Source: Rhodococcus oxybenzonivorans (lineage in GTDB: Bacteria > Actinomycetota > Actinomycetes > Mycobacteriales > Mycobacteriaceae). From it: a stretch of 64,000 bases of DNA. The position numbers and the translations under genes are program-made. The notes under the pieces were generated by a model that had not been told where the DNA came from, did no database searches, and was given only the letters and a program-made list of their open reading frames with translations. Each line of letters starts with the position of its first letter. Position 1 is the first letter of the stretch. Location of the stretch: the NCBI RefSeq assembly GCF_003130705.1, contig NZ_CP021354.1:1860001-1924000 (forward strand), read 5' to 3'. Positions 9,701-17,705 of this stretch are shown here, piece after piece.

Positions 9701-11251
9701 GCCGCTCAGCAGCTCGACTGCGGCGACGAGGCGCAGTGGTCCTACCTCCCGTTTCGATCGGGACGACCCTATTCGGCGGCACTGTCCGGCACACACCTGT
9801 GTCTGAAGGGTGCACCGGAGACGGTTCTGGCCGCATGCCCCGATATCGACGACGACGAAGTGGGTTCCCGGGTCCTCGCGATGGCCGGCGACGGGCTTCG
9901 GGTGATCGCCGTCGCGCGGCGCACCGTCACCGCGTTCCAGGCCCGGCGCGCTGCCGACGACGGTGCGGTGTTCGAGAAACTCTGCAGCAGTGGGCTCGAA
10001 CTCGTCGGATTTCTGGGGATCGCGGACACACCGCGTCCGGAGGCTGCGGGGCTGCTGCCGGAGCTGGAACGCCAGCAGGTCGGGGTGCGGCTGCTCACCG
10101 GTGACCATCCCGTCACTGCCACCGCCATCGCGCAGGAACTGGGATTGACCGTGTCGTCCGAGCAGGTGATCAGCGGCTCCGACTGGGACACCCTGTCGCA
10201 TCGTGGGCAGGAGGAGGCCGTCGAGAAGTGCCTCGTGTTCGCGCGGATGACTCCGGAGAACAAGGTGCAGGTGGTGCAGACTCTCGAGCGCGCCGGACGC
10301 GTGTGCGCCATGGTCGGGGACGGTGCCAATGATGCGGCGGCCATCCGCGCGGCCAGCGTGGGTATCGGTGTCAGTTCCCGCGGCAGCGATCCGGCCCGCA
10401 GTGCGGCCGATGTGGTCCTCCTCGACGGCCGGGTGGACGCACTGCTCGACGCCCTGGACGAAGGGCGGCAACTGTGGCGGCGCGTTCAGGCGGGGGTGTC
10501 CGTCCTCCTCGGGGGTAATGCCGGTGAGGTGGCGTTTGCACTGATCGGGAGCGCGACTGCGGGTAAGTCGCCGCTAACCGCGCGTCAGCTGCTCCTGGTG
10601 AATGTCCTCACGGATGCTTTGCCTGCGGCGGCGCTCGCGGTAAGTCCGCCCAACGAGGACGCGCGAGGAGAAGGCCGCGGACCCGACAGCGCAGCCTTGT
10701 GGCGCACAGTTGCGATCCGTGGTGCCGCGACTGCGATGGGTGCGACGACGGCGTGGACGATGGCGAGTCTGACGGGCAGGCAGCGCCGCGCCTCCACCGT
10801 AGGACTGGTGGCATTGGTCGGAACGCAGCTCGGGCAGACGCTCATCGACTCCCGCAGCCCATTAGTGGTGCTCACAGCAGGTGGTTCACTCGCCGCCCTG
10901 ACGGTGCTGGTGAGCACGCCAGGCGTCAGCCAGCTACTCGGATGCACACCCCTCGGTCCGGTGGGGTGGACGCAGGCGCTGGGGTCGGCGGCTGCCGCCA
11001 CCGCAGCCGCCGCATTCGCACCGGGAGTCCTGGCGAAGCTGGCGGGAGATCAGTCGACGATGTCGAGTACGCCCGCCCTCACCAACACGGCGTATACCTC
11101 ATGCAACGGGGGAGTGAGCGCGCGTGTCACCGCGCCGGTCCAGAAGTCGCCGGGGGCGGAGACGACGCCGACAGCGGTCCGGGCTGCAGAAATCAACACA
11201 GCGGTCACAGTCCTCGACCAACGTGACCGGCAGGTGAACAGCACGGACTAG
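6707..11251 (+). CDS. ctpI: Giant CtpI-type P-type cation ATPase with an extra degenerate ATPase module
   Basis: A 1514-residue protein from GTG 6707. The frame is open upstream to 6221, but that part overlaps the preceding gene and is non-protein-like. The C-terminal half is a complete P2-like pump: TGES at residue 789, PEGLP at 903, the phosphorylated Asp in DKTGT at 946, TGDHPVTAT, and GDGAND at 1204. PEGLP suggests a Ca2+/Mg2+/Mn2+-type rather than heavy-metal pump. Residues about 50-110 look like a ferredoxin-fold domain without CxxC. Residues about 300-560 align with the pump's own P-domain but carry DPSIL at 362 where DKTGT should be and GAPSAL at 504 where GDGAND should be. Length fits mycobacterial CtpI, whose substrate is not established. 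Confidence 0.9.
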   Translation: MGLRRYLAAAASVPVRSVGFGVGVVTHSGAVAADLMTTTARVATSIAAEAVGGTPARRTSAGRGRVWIEVRGLDSPRGDDVAAEVLDAVRTTTGVQSVQLNRPLSRLIVSHGEGGPSVEELSAIVSTAENRTRTGDDRDHPSELPGDDVTLAESCLALAAVTTGLAVAVAGRALRLPQVPGSALTTVVTAVNYQPRLRKIVEDRLGPDAAELVLATAQALSDVIRQAPSSLAVDVGLRSALTAEAWSARQAWYRREPQLARSAADHTAPHQQPPDRTSGPVERHADRAAVAQLVGAATVGAATRSAAGAGDAVLVAAPKATRTARETFAATLGRGLADRHGALTLRPGALRCLDRVDTVVMDPSILQTAELRVSRIRGVRDADRTRVWEAARSAVDREEFGPGWHLLADLPGELGAAGEHEDAAVFVTPAHHPLAAAVLAQARTSGVAVVSVDTESLGSLRSAFDDLHPSSGAGEFRGSPDRDLRDAVVHLQAEGATVAVVAAGAPSALASADVGIGVLVDGTAPPWPADVLVDDLAGVWRILRALPDARAASRRGVEIATAASVLGALLMLPGVRGRGPGPITAGAAAGLWTGHSLARRVIKASVPPSAPVHAWHEMPVEEVRRLLPAQEGDGDIGARPRALDWALAPLEWGSSLAAWPVGLAWDFGRAMRTELSDPLTPILATGSAASALLGSPIDAVLVGSVLTGNAALSAVQRLHAERLLSRLLAAGDPPAHRVSGSPEERVSERVEASRLRIGDVIEIGPGEVVPADGRLIEVSGVEVDESSLTGESLPVAKQTSPTPGAPLSERSCMVFGGSTVLTGTATAIVTAVGEATEAGRAGAISPTGASHVGLQAQLRSLTDRVLPVSVGGGALVTAVGFLRGTGLRQAVTSGVAVAVAAVPEGLPLVATLAQQAAARRLTKSNALVRAPRSVEALGRVDVVCFDKTGTLSENRLRVIRVVPEPAVDHDELLMCAARSAVTPDGRPADHATDVAIAEAAQQLDCGDEAQWSYLPFRSGRPYSAALSGTHLCLKGAPETVLAACPDIDDDEVGSRVLAMAGDGLRVIAVARRTVTAFQARRAADDGAVFEKLCSSGLELVGFLGIADTPRPEAAGLLPELERQQVGVRLLTGDHPVTATAIAQELGLTVSSEQVISGSDWDTLSHRGQEEAVEKCLVFARMTPENKVQVVQTLERAGRVCAMVGDGANDAAAIRAASVGIGVSSRGSDPARSAADVVLLDGRVDALLDALDEGRQLWRRVQAGVSVLLGGNAGEVAFALIGSATAGKSPLTARQLLLVNVLTDALPAAALAVSPPNEDARGEGRGPDSAALWRTVAIRGAATAMGATTAWTMASLTGRQRRASTVGLVALVGTQLGQTLIDSRSPLVVLTAGGSLAALTVLVSTPGVSQLLGCTPLGPVGWTQALGSAAAATAAAAFAPGVLAKLAGDQSTMSSTPALTNTAYTSCNGGVSARVTAPVQKSPGAETTPTAVRAAEINTAVTVLDQRDRQVNSTD

Positions 11252-11262
11252 GGAGGCGAACT

Positions 11263-11553
11263 ATGGCCGACAACACACCGAGGGCCGAAGAAACACCGAG
11301 CCGCGACGCACACCGGGACGCGGTCGCGCGGGTGCGGGAGGCGTCCGGCTTCACCGTCCAGTTACCGGTACTCGGACGTGTACCCGTCCCACGTCCCGAA
11401 CAGTTGGCGTTCTTCACCGCGATCGGGCTCCTCGCGGCCGTCGAAATCATCGAATGGCCGGTTGCGCTGACCATCGCGGCCGGGCACATCCTGATCGCCG
11501 ATCAGCACAACAGAGCTGTTCAGGAGATCGGGGAGGTCCTGGAAGCGGTGTGA
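11263..11553 (+). CDS. Small membrane protein with EWPV motif, CtpI-linked
   Basis: A 96-residue protein 11 bp after the P-ATPase stop with a strong GGGAGG ribosome-binding site, so it is probably the last gene of the same operon. The first 45 residues are charged and hydrophilic. Residues about 48-80 form one hydrophobic stretch (FFTAIGLLAAVEIIEWPVALTIAAGHIL), followed by a short charged tail. The core EWPVxxTxxG/A motif and its spacing match the membrane segment of the 239-residue protein on the other side of the ATPase. I infer that both belong to one family of accessory membrane proteins that interact with, or are regulated together with, the pump. No biochemical function is known to me. 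Confidence 0.75.
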   Translation: MADNTPRAEETPSRDAHRDAVARVREASGFTVQLPVLGRVPVPRPEQLAFFTAIGLLAAVEIIEWPVALTIAAGHILIADQHNRAVQEIGEVLEAV

Positions 11554-11563
11554 GCGCACACAA

Positions 11564-12067
11564 TCAGGCAGGGCACGCCGGTGAGGTGAGCTGTGCGATG
11601 GCCACGATCGAGCACGCCGTCGCCTTCGACAGGCGCCACGTCCCGTTCGGCCCCGGCACGAAAATCGCGGGAAGGTTGTTCTGCTGAACCTGTCCGTTGA
11701 TGGTGAGCTGCAGCTGAGCGCTCGCGCTCCCGTCACCGTTGTCGATCACGGGGTCCAGAACCTGTACCTGCGCTCCGGCCTGCTGCGCGGCCGCGGCTAC
11801 CTGAGCGAACAGATTCGGATCCTGCTCGGAGCCTTCCACCATCGCGACCTTCTCCTCGACGGGAGTTGCAGGATCGAGTCCCCGCTCCATCAACTCGTTG
11901 AGCTCCGCCGCTGTGGGCAGTTCGAGTGGGGGCGATGTTTCGGCGGTCGACGTTGCCGATGCCGTGGTGGTTCTGTTCGGCGGGGCGGGATCGTCCGATC
12001 CGCACGCGGACATGGTCAGCGCTGTGGCGATCGCCATTGCGGCCACCGTCATTCTTCGAAGCGACAC
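11564..12067 (-). CDS. Secreted lipoprotein of the MTB12-like antigen family
   Basis: A 167-residue protein. GTG at 12067 is preferred because AAGGGG lies seven bases upstream; the frame is open to 12112. The N-terminus is basic, then hydrophobic, and ends in the lipobox LTMSAC, so it should be lipidated and anchored outside the cytoplasmic membrane. A Thr/Ser-rich linker follows. The mature domain (TAAELNELMERGLDP, then VEEKVAMVEG, NLFAQVAAAAQQAG and a final GTWRLS) matches the low-molecular-weight antigen MTB12 C-terminal domain, a small NTF2-like fold of unknown biochemical role. The gene is convergent with the P-ATPase operon, its 3' end 10 bp from the upstream gene's stop. Confidence 0.85.
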   Translation of the reverse strand: MSLRRMTVAAMAIATALTMSACGSDDPAPPNRTTTASATSTAETSPPLELPTAAELNELMERGLDPATPVEEKVAMVEGSEQDPNLFAQVAAAAQQAGAQVQVLDPVIDNGDGSASAQLQLTINGQVQQNNLPAIFVPGPNGTWRLSKATACSIVAIAQLTSPACPA

Positions 12068-12285
12068 TCGCTTACCCCTTCGCTGTGGGCTCCCGATGCG
12101 GGACGGTCTCACTATCGAGTGTGGGGGTTCGGCGGCCCCTTCGCCGTCGAAGCAACCGATTTCTCAGAGTTTTGCCACTATTCCCGCGCGCCGAGCATCT
12201 CCTCGTCGCCGCAGGGCTTCGTAGACGCGCGGGCAGCAAAGCGCCGACGGCATTGTTCACCGCCCTTTTCCCTTACGGTGGGAAC

Positions 12286-13383
12286 ATGGCTACCGTCTGG
12301 ACGATCCCGATCGACATCACTTCTCGCTGGCTCGACTCCGCCGAGGTCCAGGCCTTTCTCGCGTCCAACGACCTGGACAACGCATCCCCCGACCCGCTCG
12401 TGCGGTTCGCTCAGTTCTCCGACGTCACGAAGTCGCTGCAACGGAACATCGGGCACACCTATTCTTCGGTGCAGGGTGCGGCCACCGCGCTCTTCGACGG
12501 AATCGACGGTGGGGTGCCGGTTGCCCTGAAGCTGGCGGCACTGCGTCTGATCCTTCGTGAGGTCTATCAGACCCGCCGTGCCCCGGAACCGTTCCCGAAA
12601 AGGGTGGGCGACGAGCTCGGATCCTACGTCTACGCACTCCTCGACCCACGGAACCGGTCGGTCTTCTACGTCGGGAAGGGCCGGGGTACCCGGGTCTACG
12701 GCTACGTGTGGGAGGCGTTGGCGGTGGACGAGCACAGGAAGACGCTCGAAGACTCCGAGAAGGACGCCCCCGAGGTGACAGCGGCCACGATCGCCCGCAT
12801 CCGGGAAATCTACGACTCCGGCCACGAGGTGGAGCACTACATCGTGGCACATCGACTGAACGCAACCGGTGACGTCGCCGAAGCCATCAGTGATGGACTG
12901 ATCGGGGCTCTGGGCCTGCTGGAGGGGTCCGTACTCACCAACCTCGCGGCTGGTGCCGGCGAGCACCGCGCCGTACCCGTCGACGACCTGGTGTTGCAGT
13001 ACGCGGCTGAGCCCGTGCCAAACCTGCCGACTCCCTGCGTGCTTCTCGAAGTGCCGCGCGCCGCCGAACGCGGAGTGACGCCGGACGACATCTACGAGCG
13101 CGCCCGTGGACCGTGGGCGGCCGGTGCCGCCGTCCGCAACAGCGAGAACATTCCGGTGATCGTGTTCGCCGACAACATCGTTCGCGCCGCCTACCGGGCG
13201 AAATCGTGGTCCGGAGTCGCTCGGCCGGGTGACGCGCAGTTGTGGAAGTTCACCGGTGACCTCGACCCCGACCTCGAGGCGCAGTTCGTGAACAAGCGGA
13301 TCGTGCCCGCACAGGTCAATCTGAAGAAGTGGCCGTCACACGGATGGGTGCCGCACCTCACCCAGGCTCGCCCCGGCCGTTGA
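12286..13383 (+). CDS. GIY-YIG domain protein, LEM3-like type
   Basis: A 365-residue protein. ATG 12286 is chosen for its close GGTGGG site; the frame is open upstream to 11926 but overlaps the lipoprotein gene. Around residues 108-130 the sequence SYVYALLDP followed by FYVGKGRGTRVY is a GIY-YIG nuclease core in which GIY is YVY and YIG is YVG, with the conserved Arg following. A later helix containing AEAISDGLIGALG can supply the catalytic Glu. This layout is that of the LEM3/Ankle1-like GIY-YIG group. The flanking N- and C-terminal regions are unrecognised. The gene converges on, and overlaps by 26 bp, a putative DNA glycosylase gene, next to recCBD. A role in DNA cleavage or repair is an inference. 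Confidence 0.75.
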   Translation: MATVWTIPIDITSRWLDSAEVQAFLASNDLDNASPDPLVRFAQFSDVTKSLQRNIGHTYSSVQGAATALFDGIDGGVPVALKLAALRLILREVYQTRRAPEPFPKRVGDELGSYVYALLDPRNRSVFYVGKGRGTRVYGYVWEALAVDEHRKTLEDSEKDAPEVTAATIARIREIYDSGHEVEHYIVAHRLNATGDVAEAISDGLIGALGLLEGSVLTNLAAGAGEHRAVPVDDLVLQYAAEPVPNLPTPCVLLEVPRAAERGVTPDDIYERARGPWAAGAAVRNSENIPVIVFADNIVRAAYRAKSWSGVARPGDAQLWKFTGDLDPDLEAQFVNKRIVPAQVNLKKWPSHGWVPHLTQARPGR

Positions 13384-14272
13384 CCGCCAGAGTGGGTACT
13401 CGTTGCAGCTCTGCCGGGGTTGTGTCCGACACCGTGATCACCAGTCCGTACCCATCGGGCTCGGGAATCGGCTGACCCCGGCGGAAGAACCGTAGTCGGT
13501 GCGGGTCGGCTGCCTCGGCTTCCATCGCCTCCCGGTCTTCGGGGGTCGGCTGACGGGCGATGGACGGGGTCGGCGCTTTCGCCACCTCCTGAATCGCGGC
13601 CGGAGTCGGTTCCTCGTCGTCCGGAACCGGGTCGGCGTCCAGAATCACCGCGGTCAGGCCGGGACGTACCAGGCTGGCCGCCACGATCGTCGAGGGCGTG
13701 GCGGTCTCGGTCGACACGGATTCGCCGCGGTGCAGCAGCCGCAGCACATCCCAGTTGTCCGCGCCCTCGACAAGGGTTTCGGCCTGTACCGGCGTCAGCG
13801 CCTCGGCCGGGTCGGCGGTGCGGAGCGGCCACCGTGGGTACACCGGGGTCGGCCACACGTACCCGCCGTCACCGCGCCACTGCGGGGGATACGCGTCCGG
13901 CGCCTTCTCGGCGAGGACCCGTCGATGGCTGGCGTGCACGTCGGCTCTGCCGAGCCAAGGGGGTAGCAATCCGTGGTCGCGTAGGTGGGCGAAGGTGTCG
14001 GTGCGACCACCGCTGTACTCGAGGAGCTGCGGCGCGAGCGCCTCGGTGTGACCTCGCGCGGCCCACTCGCCGCACATGGCGACGCCATAGGCGACCAGGG
14101 CGGGGGTGAAACCTCGCCACATCGCCGTCGCGGGATGATTTTTCCAGCCGTACGACGGCCAGACGAGGGCCCGCAGGATCTGGAAGGTCTCGACGCGCTG
14201 CTTTCCGAGGCGCCGGTCGTCGAGCAACTTCGCACTGCGCACGAAACCGGAGTCGGGCACGAACGTCTGCAT
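13358..14272 (-). CDS. MSMEG_6728-type / pyrimidine-dimer DNA glycosylase-like protein
   Basis: A 304-residue protein starting at ATG 14272 with GGAAAGG seven bases upstream. The N-terminus MQTFVP followed by SAKLLDDRRLGKQRVET, then GWKNHPATAMWRG and LVAYGVAMCGEW, matches the family related to T4 endonuclease V (pyrimidine-dimer excision), called MSMEG_6728 in mycobacteria. Residues 1-165 are the conserved domain. The C-terminal 130 residues are Pro/Glu/Thr-rich and less conserved. It lies back-to-back with recC, separated by about 170 bp that must hold both promoters, and converges with the GIY-YIG gene. Participation in DNA repair fits the context, but activity has not been shown for most members. 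Confidence 0.78.
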   Translation of the reverse strand: MQTFVPDSGFVRSAKLLDDRRLGKQRVETFQILRALVWPSYGWKNHPATAMWRGFTPALVAYGVAMCGEWAARGHTEALAPQLLEYSGGRTDTFAHLRDHGLLPPWLGRADVHASHRRVLAEKAPDAYPPQWRGDGGYVWPTPVYPRWPLRTADPAEALTPVQAETLVEGADNWDVLRLLHRGESVSTETATPSTIVAASLVRPGLTAVILDADPVPDDEEPTPAAIQEVAKAPTPSIARQPTPEDREAMEAEAADPHRLRFFRRGQPIPEPDGYGLVITVSDTTPAELQRVPTLAVNGRGEPG

Positions 14273-14444
14273 CCGCGAACCTTTCCGGGGCCGCGGCGCC
14301 GTCGGGGCCCCTCTCGAACCAGACTCCCACAGGCGAGGGTTGCGTGCGCCGGAACGTATATCGGCCTGAGCTTCGCAACGTAAGTCGGTGCTCTGTGGTA
14401 AGTCTGACCCGACACCGGAGTGGGGAGCGAAGGAGGGTGGTGAC

Positions 14445-17400
14445 GTGTTCGTACTGCATCGTGCCGAGCGTTCAACCACCCTCGCCGCCGCGCTGGGCGA
14501 TGTCCTCGCCACTCCACTTGCCGATCCGTTCGCCCGCGAGGTGATCGCGGTTCCCGCGAAGGGTGTGGAGCGCTGGCTGACGCAACGGCTCTCGGCGGTG
14601 CTGGGCGCGCGAGCGGACTACGGCGACGGTGTGGCCGCGAACATCGACTTCCCGTCCCCGACACGGCTGGTCGACGACGCACTCGCCGCGGCCACCGGCC
14701 TGTCCGCCGAGGATGATCCGTGGAATCCCGCCCGACTGCTGTGGGTGCTGCTCGACGTCGTCGACGGTTGCCTCGGCGAACCCTGGTGCGCTGTCCTCTC
14801 GAAACACCTCGGGTCCGGCCTGTCGGCGCAAGGTCGAGACGATCACCGGCCGGGTCGCCGGTACGCCACGGCGTCGCACCTGGTGGAACTGTTCCGGAGT
14901 TATGCCGCCCAGCGGCCGGCAATGCTCGTCGGCTGGGCGGGTGGCCACGACATCGACGGAACCGGTGGGGCGCTCGACGAGGATCTCGTGTGGCAGGCCG
15001 AACTGTGGCGTCGACTACGGACACGCGTCGGCACCCCGGGCCCCGCGGAACGGCTCGACTCGGCCTGTTCCCGGCTGCGGGACGAGCCCGGGCTCGTGGA
15101 TCTCCCGCAACGCCTCTCGCTGTTCGGGCCCACCCGCCTCGCCACCGACCAGATTGCAGTGCTTTCTGCACTGGCCGCGCACCGCGACGTACACCTGTGG
15201 CTGCCGCACCCGAGTCCGGCCATGTGGGCAACTCTGACGACAACGCAAGAGGTGACTGCCCGCGCCGACGACCAGAGTGCGCTCGCCGTCCGTCACCCGC
15301 TCCTCTCGAGCCTGGCCCGTGACGTCCGCGAACTCGAAGCGCGCCTTGTGCGCCTCGACCTCGACGACGTCCACCACGACGCGCCACCGGGTCCGCAGAC
15401 GCTACTGGGTCGCCTGCAAACCGACATCCGGGACGATCGGACACCGGTGCATGCCGGGATCGATCCCGACGACTCCGTGCAGGTGCACGCCTGTCACGGG
15501 CCGGCCCGCCAGGTCGAGGTCCTGCGTGAGTGCCTCCTCCACCTGTTCCAGGACGACCCCACGCTCGAACCGCGCGATGTCGTGGTCATGTGCCCCGACG
15601 TCGAGTCCTACGCACCGCTGATTCGTGCCGCATTCGGCCAGGACGTGCTCGGGCATCCCGGACACCGGCTGCGGGTACGACTCGCCGATCGTGCTCTGCA
15701 CCAGACCAATCCGGTGCTCGCGGTGGTCGCGACGCTGTTGGGGCTGGCCGATTCCCGCGTCACCGCCAGTCAGGTACTCGATCTCGCCGCCGCGGTTCCG
15801 GTGCGCAAGAAGTTTCGTTTCGACGACGACGATCTCGAACGTATCCGGGAATGGGCCACCACTACCGGTGCGCGGTGGGGTATCGGGCCACGTCAGCGCA
15901 CGGCCTACGGCCTCGGTGACTTCCCGCAGAATACCTTCACGACGGCACTCGATCGGATTCTGCTGGGCGCCGCTGCCGACGAGTCGGACAGCGAATGGCT
16001 CGCGCTGGCCCTGCCCCTCGATGACGTCGACAGCAACGACATCGACCTCACCGGCAGGCTGGCCGAGTTCGTCGATCGCCTCGACGTCGCCCTGCGAGGA
16101 CTCGGTGGGCGACAATCGGTGGCGGAGTGGTCGCGGGCGCTGACAAGGGCTCTGGACCTCCTCGTGGAAGTGGGTGCGGCAGACGCCTGGCAGTCGGCGC
16201 AGGCGCGGCGCGAGTTGGGCGCCGCGATGGAACACGGGGGAGAGATGGTGCTGCGGCTGTCGGACGTGCGCGCCATGCTCGCCGGCAGGCTGGCGGGACG
16301 TCCCACGCGGGCCAACTTCCGCACCGGCGAACTGACGGTGTGCACGATGGTGCCGATGCGGTCCGTCCCGCACCGTGTCGTCGTTCTCCTCGGGCTCGAC
16401 GACGAGGTTTTTCCCCGCGCGGCCGGCGTGGACGGCGACAACGCTCTCGCCCGCAATCCTCTGCTCGGCGAACGTGATCCGCGCAGCGAGGATCGTCAAC
16501 TCCTCCTCGACGCGGTGATGTCCGCCGGTGAGAAACTGTTGCTCTTCTACACGGGCGCCGACCCGGTCACCGGTATGGTGCGGCCGCCGGCGATCCCGTT
16601 GTCCGAGTTACTCGACACGGTGGCCGTCACGCTCGGCGGCGACGCGTTGAGCCAGGTGATCACCCGTCACCCCCTGCAGCCGTTCGATGCGCGCAACTTC
16701 GAGCCCGAGCATCCGTTCAGCTTCGATCGTGTGGCACTTGCCGGGGCTCGGGCGGCTCGATCTCCCTCCGTGCCGAATCCGGCTTTCCTTCCGGACCCGC
16801 TGCCTGCGCCGCCGCCCGAAGACGTCGACCTGGCAGACCTCATCGCCTTCCTCGTACATCCCACGCAGGCGTTCCTCCGGCAACGGCTGGGTCTGCGCAT
16901 TCCCGAGGTGGATGAGGACATCGCCGACGCACTCGATATCGCGCCCGACCCCCTCGCGCGGTGGGATCTCGGACAACGGATGCTCGTCGCGCGGCTCGCC
17001 GGAACCGAGCCGGCCGATTTCCGCGCCGCCGAGTGGCGCCGCGGCACACTGCCGCCGTTCAAGCTGGGGGAGTCGGTGCTCGGGGCCATCGAACACGGTG
17101 TCGAGGCGCTCGTCGCCGTCAGCGCACCCGTCCATGTGGGCCGCGCGCAGACCGTGGATGTGGACGTCGACCTCGGCTCCGGCCGGCGTCTCACCGGGAC
17201 TGTCGGCGGCGTCCACGGTTCGGTGATCGCGAACACCACCTATTCACGGCTCGGTCCGAAACATCGCCTCGCCGCGTGGGCGCAACTGCTGGCAGTCGCG
17301 GCGTCGGGCAAGGGCGACGCATGGTCCGCCGTCACCACGGGCCGCGGCGCGTACAGCAGACCCGCGTGGCGTTCCACGTTGACCGCTCCGCCCGACGCCC

Positions 17401-17705
17401 TCGAGCAGCTCACTCGCCTCGTCGAACTCCGCGACCTCGGGTTGCATGCGCCGCTGCCGATCGCGACCGGCGCCTCGGCGGCCTATGCGGAACGGCGGTA
17501 CGGCGGAAGCAGCGTCGAGGATGCGATCGAGGCGGCGCGGCGGGAATGGAGCAGCGACTTCGGGGATGCCAAAGACCGTCACATCGTTTATGTTCACGGG
17601 CCCTCGCCGAGTATCAACGTTCTCGGTGATTCGGTGGTGTTCGACGACTACGCCCGGAGACTGTGGGCGCCGCTGCTGGCGGCCGAGACGCTGGCGCAGC
17701 CATGA
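14445..17705 (+). CDS. recC: Exodeoxyribonuclease V gamma subunit RecC
   Basis: A 1086-residue protein. GTG 14445 follows a GGAGGG site, and an in-frame start at 14388 has none. The N-terminal region (FVLHRAERSTTLAAALGDVLATPL then VPAKGVERWLTQRL) and the later VFPRAAGVDGDNALAR block are typical of RecC. In the RecBCD complex RecC is the scaffold carrying inactive helicase-like and nuclease-like domains; it splits the strands and recognises the regulatory Chi site. The stop overlaps the recB start in an ATGA arrangement, giving translational coupling through recC-recB-recD. The complex resects and repairs double-strand breaks and degrades foreign DNA. Actinobacterial RecBCD Chi recognition differs from that of E. 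coli, so motif-level predictions are not made. Confidence 0.93.
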   Translation: MFVLHRAERSTTLAAALGDVLATPLADPFAREVIAVPAKGVERWLTQRLSAVLGARADYGDGVAANIDFPSPTRLVDDALAAATGLSAEDDPWNPARLLWVLLDVVDGCLGEPWCAVLSKHLGSGLSAQGRDDHRPGRRYATASHLVELFRSYAAQRPAMLVGWAGGHDIDGTGGALDEDLVWQAELWRRLRTRVGTPGPAERLDSACSRLRDEPGLVDLPQRLSLFGPTRLATDQIAVLSALAAHRDVHLWLPHPSPAMWATLTTTQEVTARADDQSALAVRHPLLSSLARDVRELEARLVRLDLDDVHHDAPPGPQTLLGRLQTDIRDDRTPVHAGIDPDDSVQVHACHGPARQVEVLRECLLHLFQDDPTLEPRDVVVMCPDVESYAPLIRAAFGQDVLGHPGHRLRVRLADRALHQTNPVLAVVATLLGLADSRVTASQVLDLAAAVPVRKKFRFDDDDLERIREWATTTGARWGIGPRQRTAYGLGDFPQNTFTTALDRILLGAAADESDSEWLALALPLDDVDSNDIDLTGRLAEFVDRLDVALRGLGGRQSVAEWSRALTRALDLLVEVGAADAWQSAQARRELGAAMEHGGEMVLRLSDVRAMLAGRLAGRPTRANFRTGELTVCTMVPMRSVPHRVVVLLGLDDEVFPRAAGVDGDNALARNPLLGERDPRSEDRQLLLDAVMSAGEKLLLFYTGADPVTGMVRPPAIPLSELLDTVAVTLGGDALSQVITRHPLQPFDARNFEPEHPFSFDRVALAGARAARSPSVPNPAFLPDPLPAPPPEDVDLADLIAFLVHPTQAFLRQRLGLRIPEVDEDIADALDIAPDPLARWDLGQRMLVARLAGTEPADFRAAEWRRGTLPPFKLGESVLGAIEHGVEALVAVSAPVHVGRAQTVDVDVDLGSGRRLTGTVGGVHGSVIANTTYSRLGPKHRLAAWAQLLAVAASGKGDAWSAVTTGRGAYSRPAWRSTLTAPPDALEQLTRLVELRDLGLHAPLPIATGASAAYAERRYGGSSVEDAIEAARREWSSDFGDAKDRHIVYVHGPSPSINVLGDSVVFDDYARRLWAPLLAAETLAQP

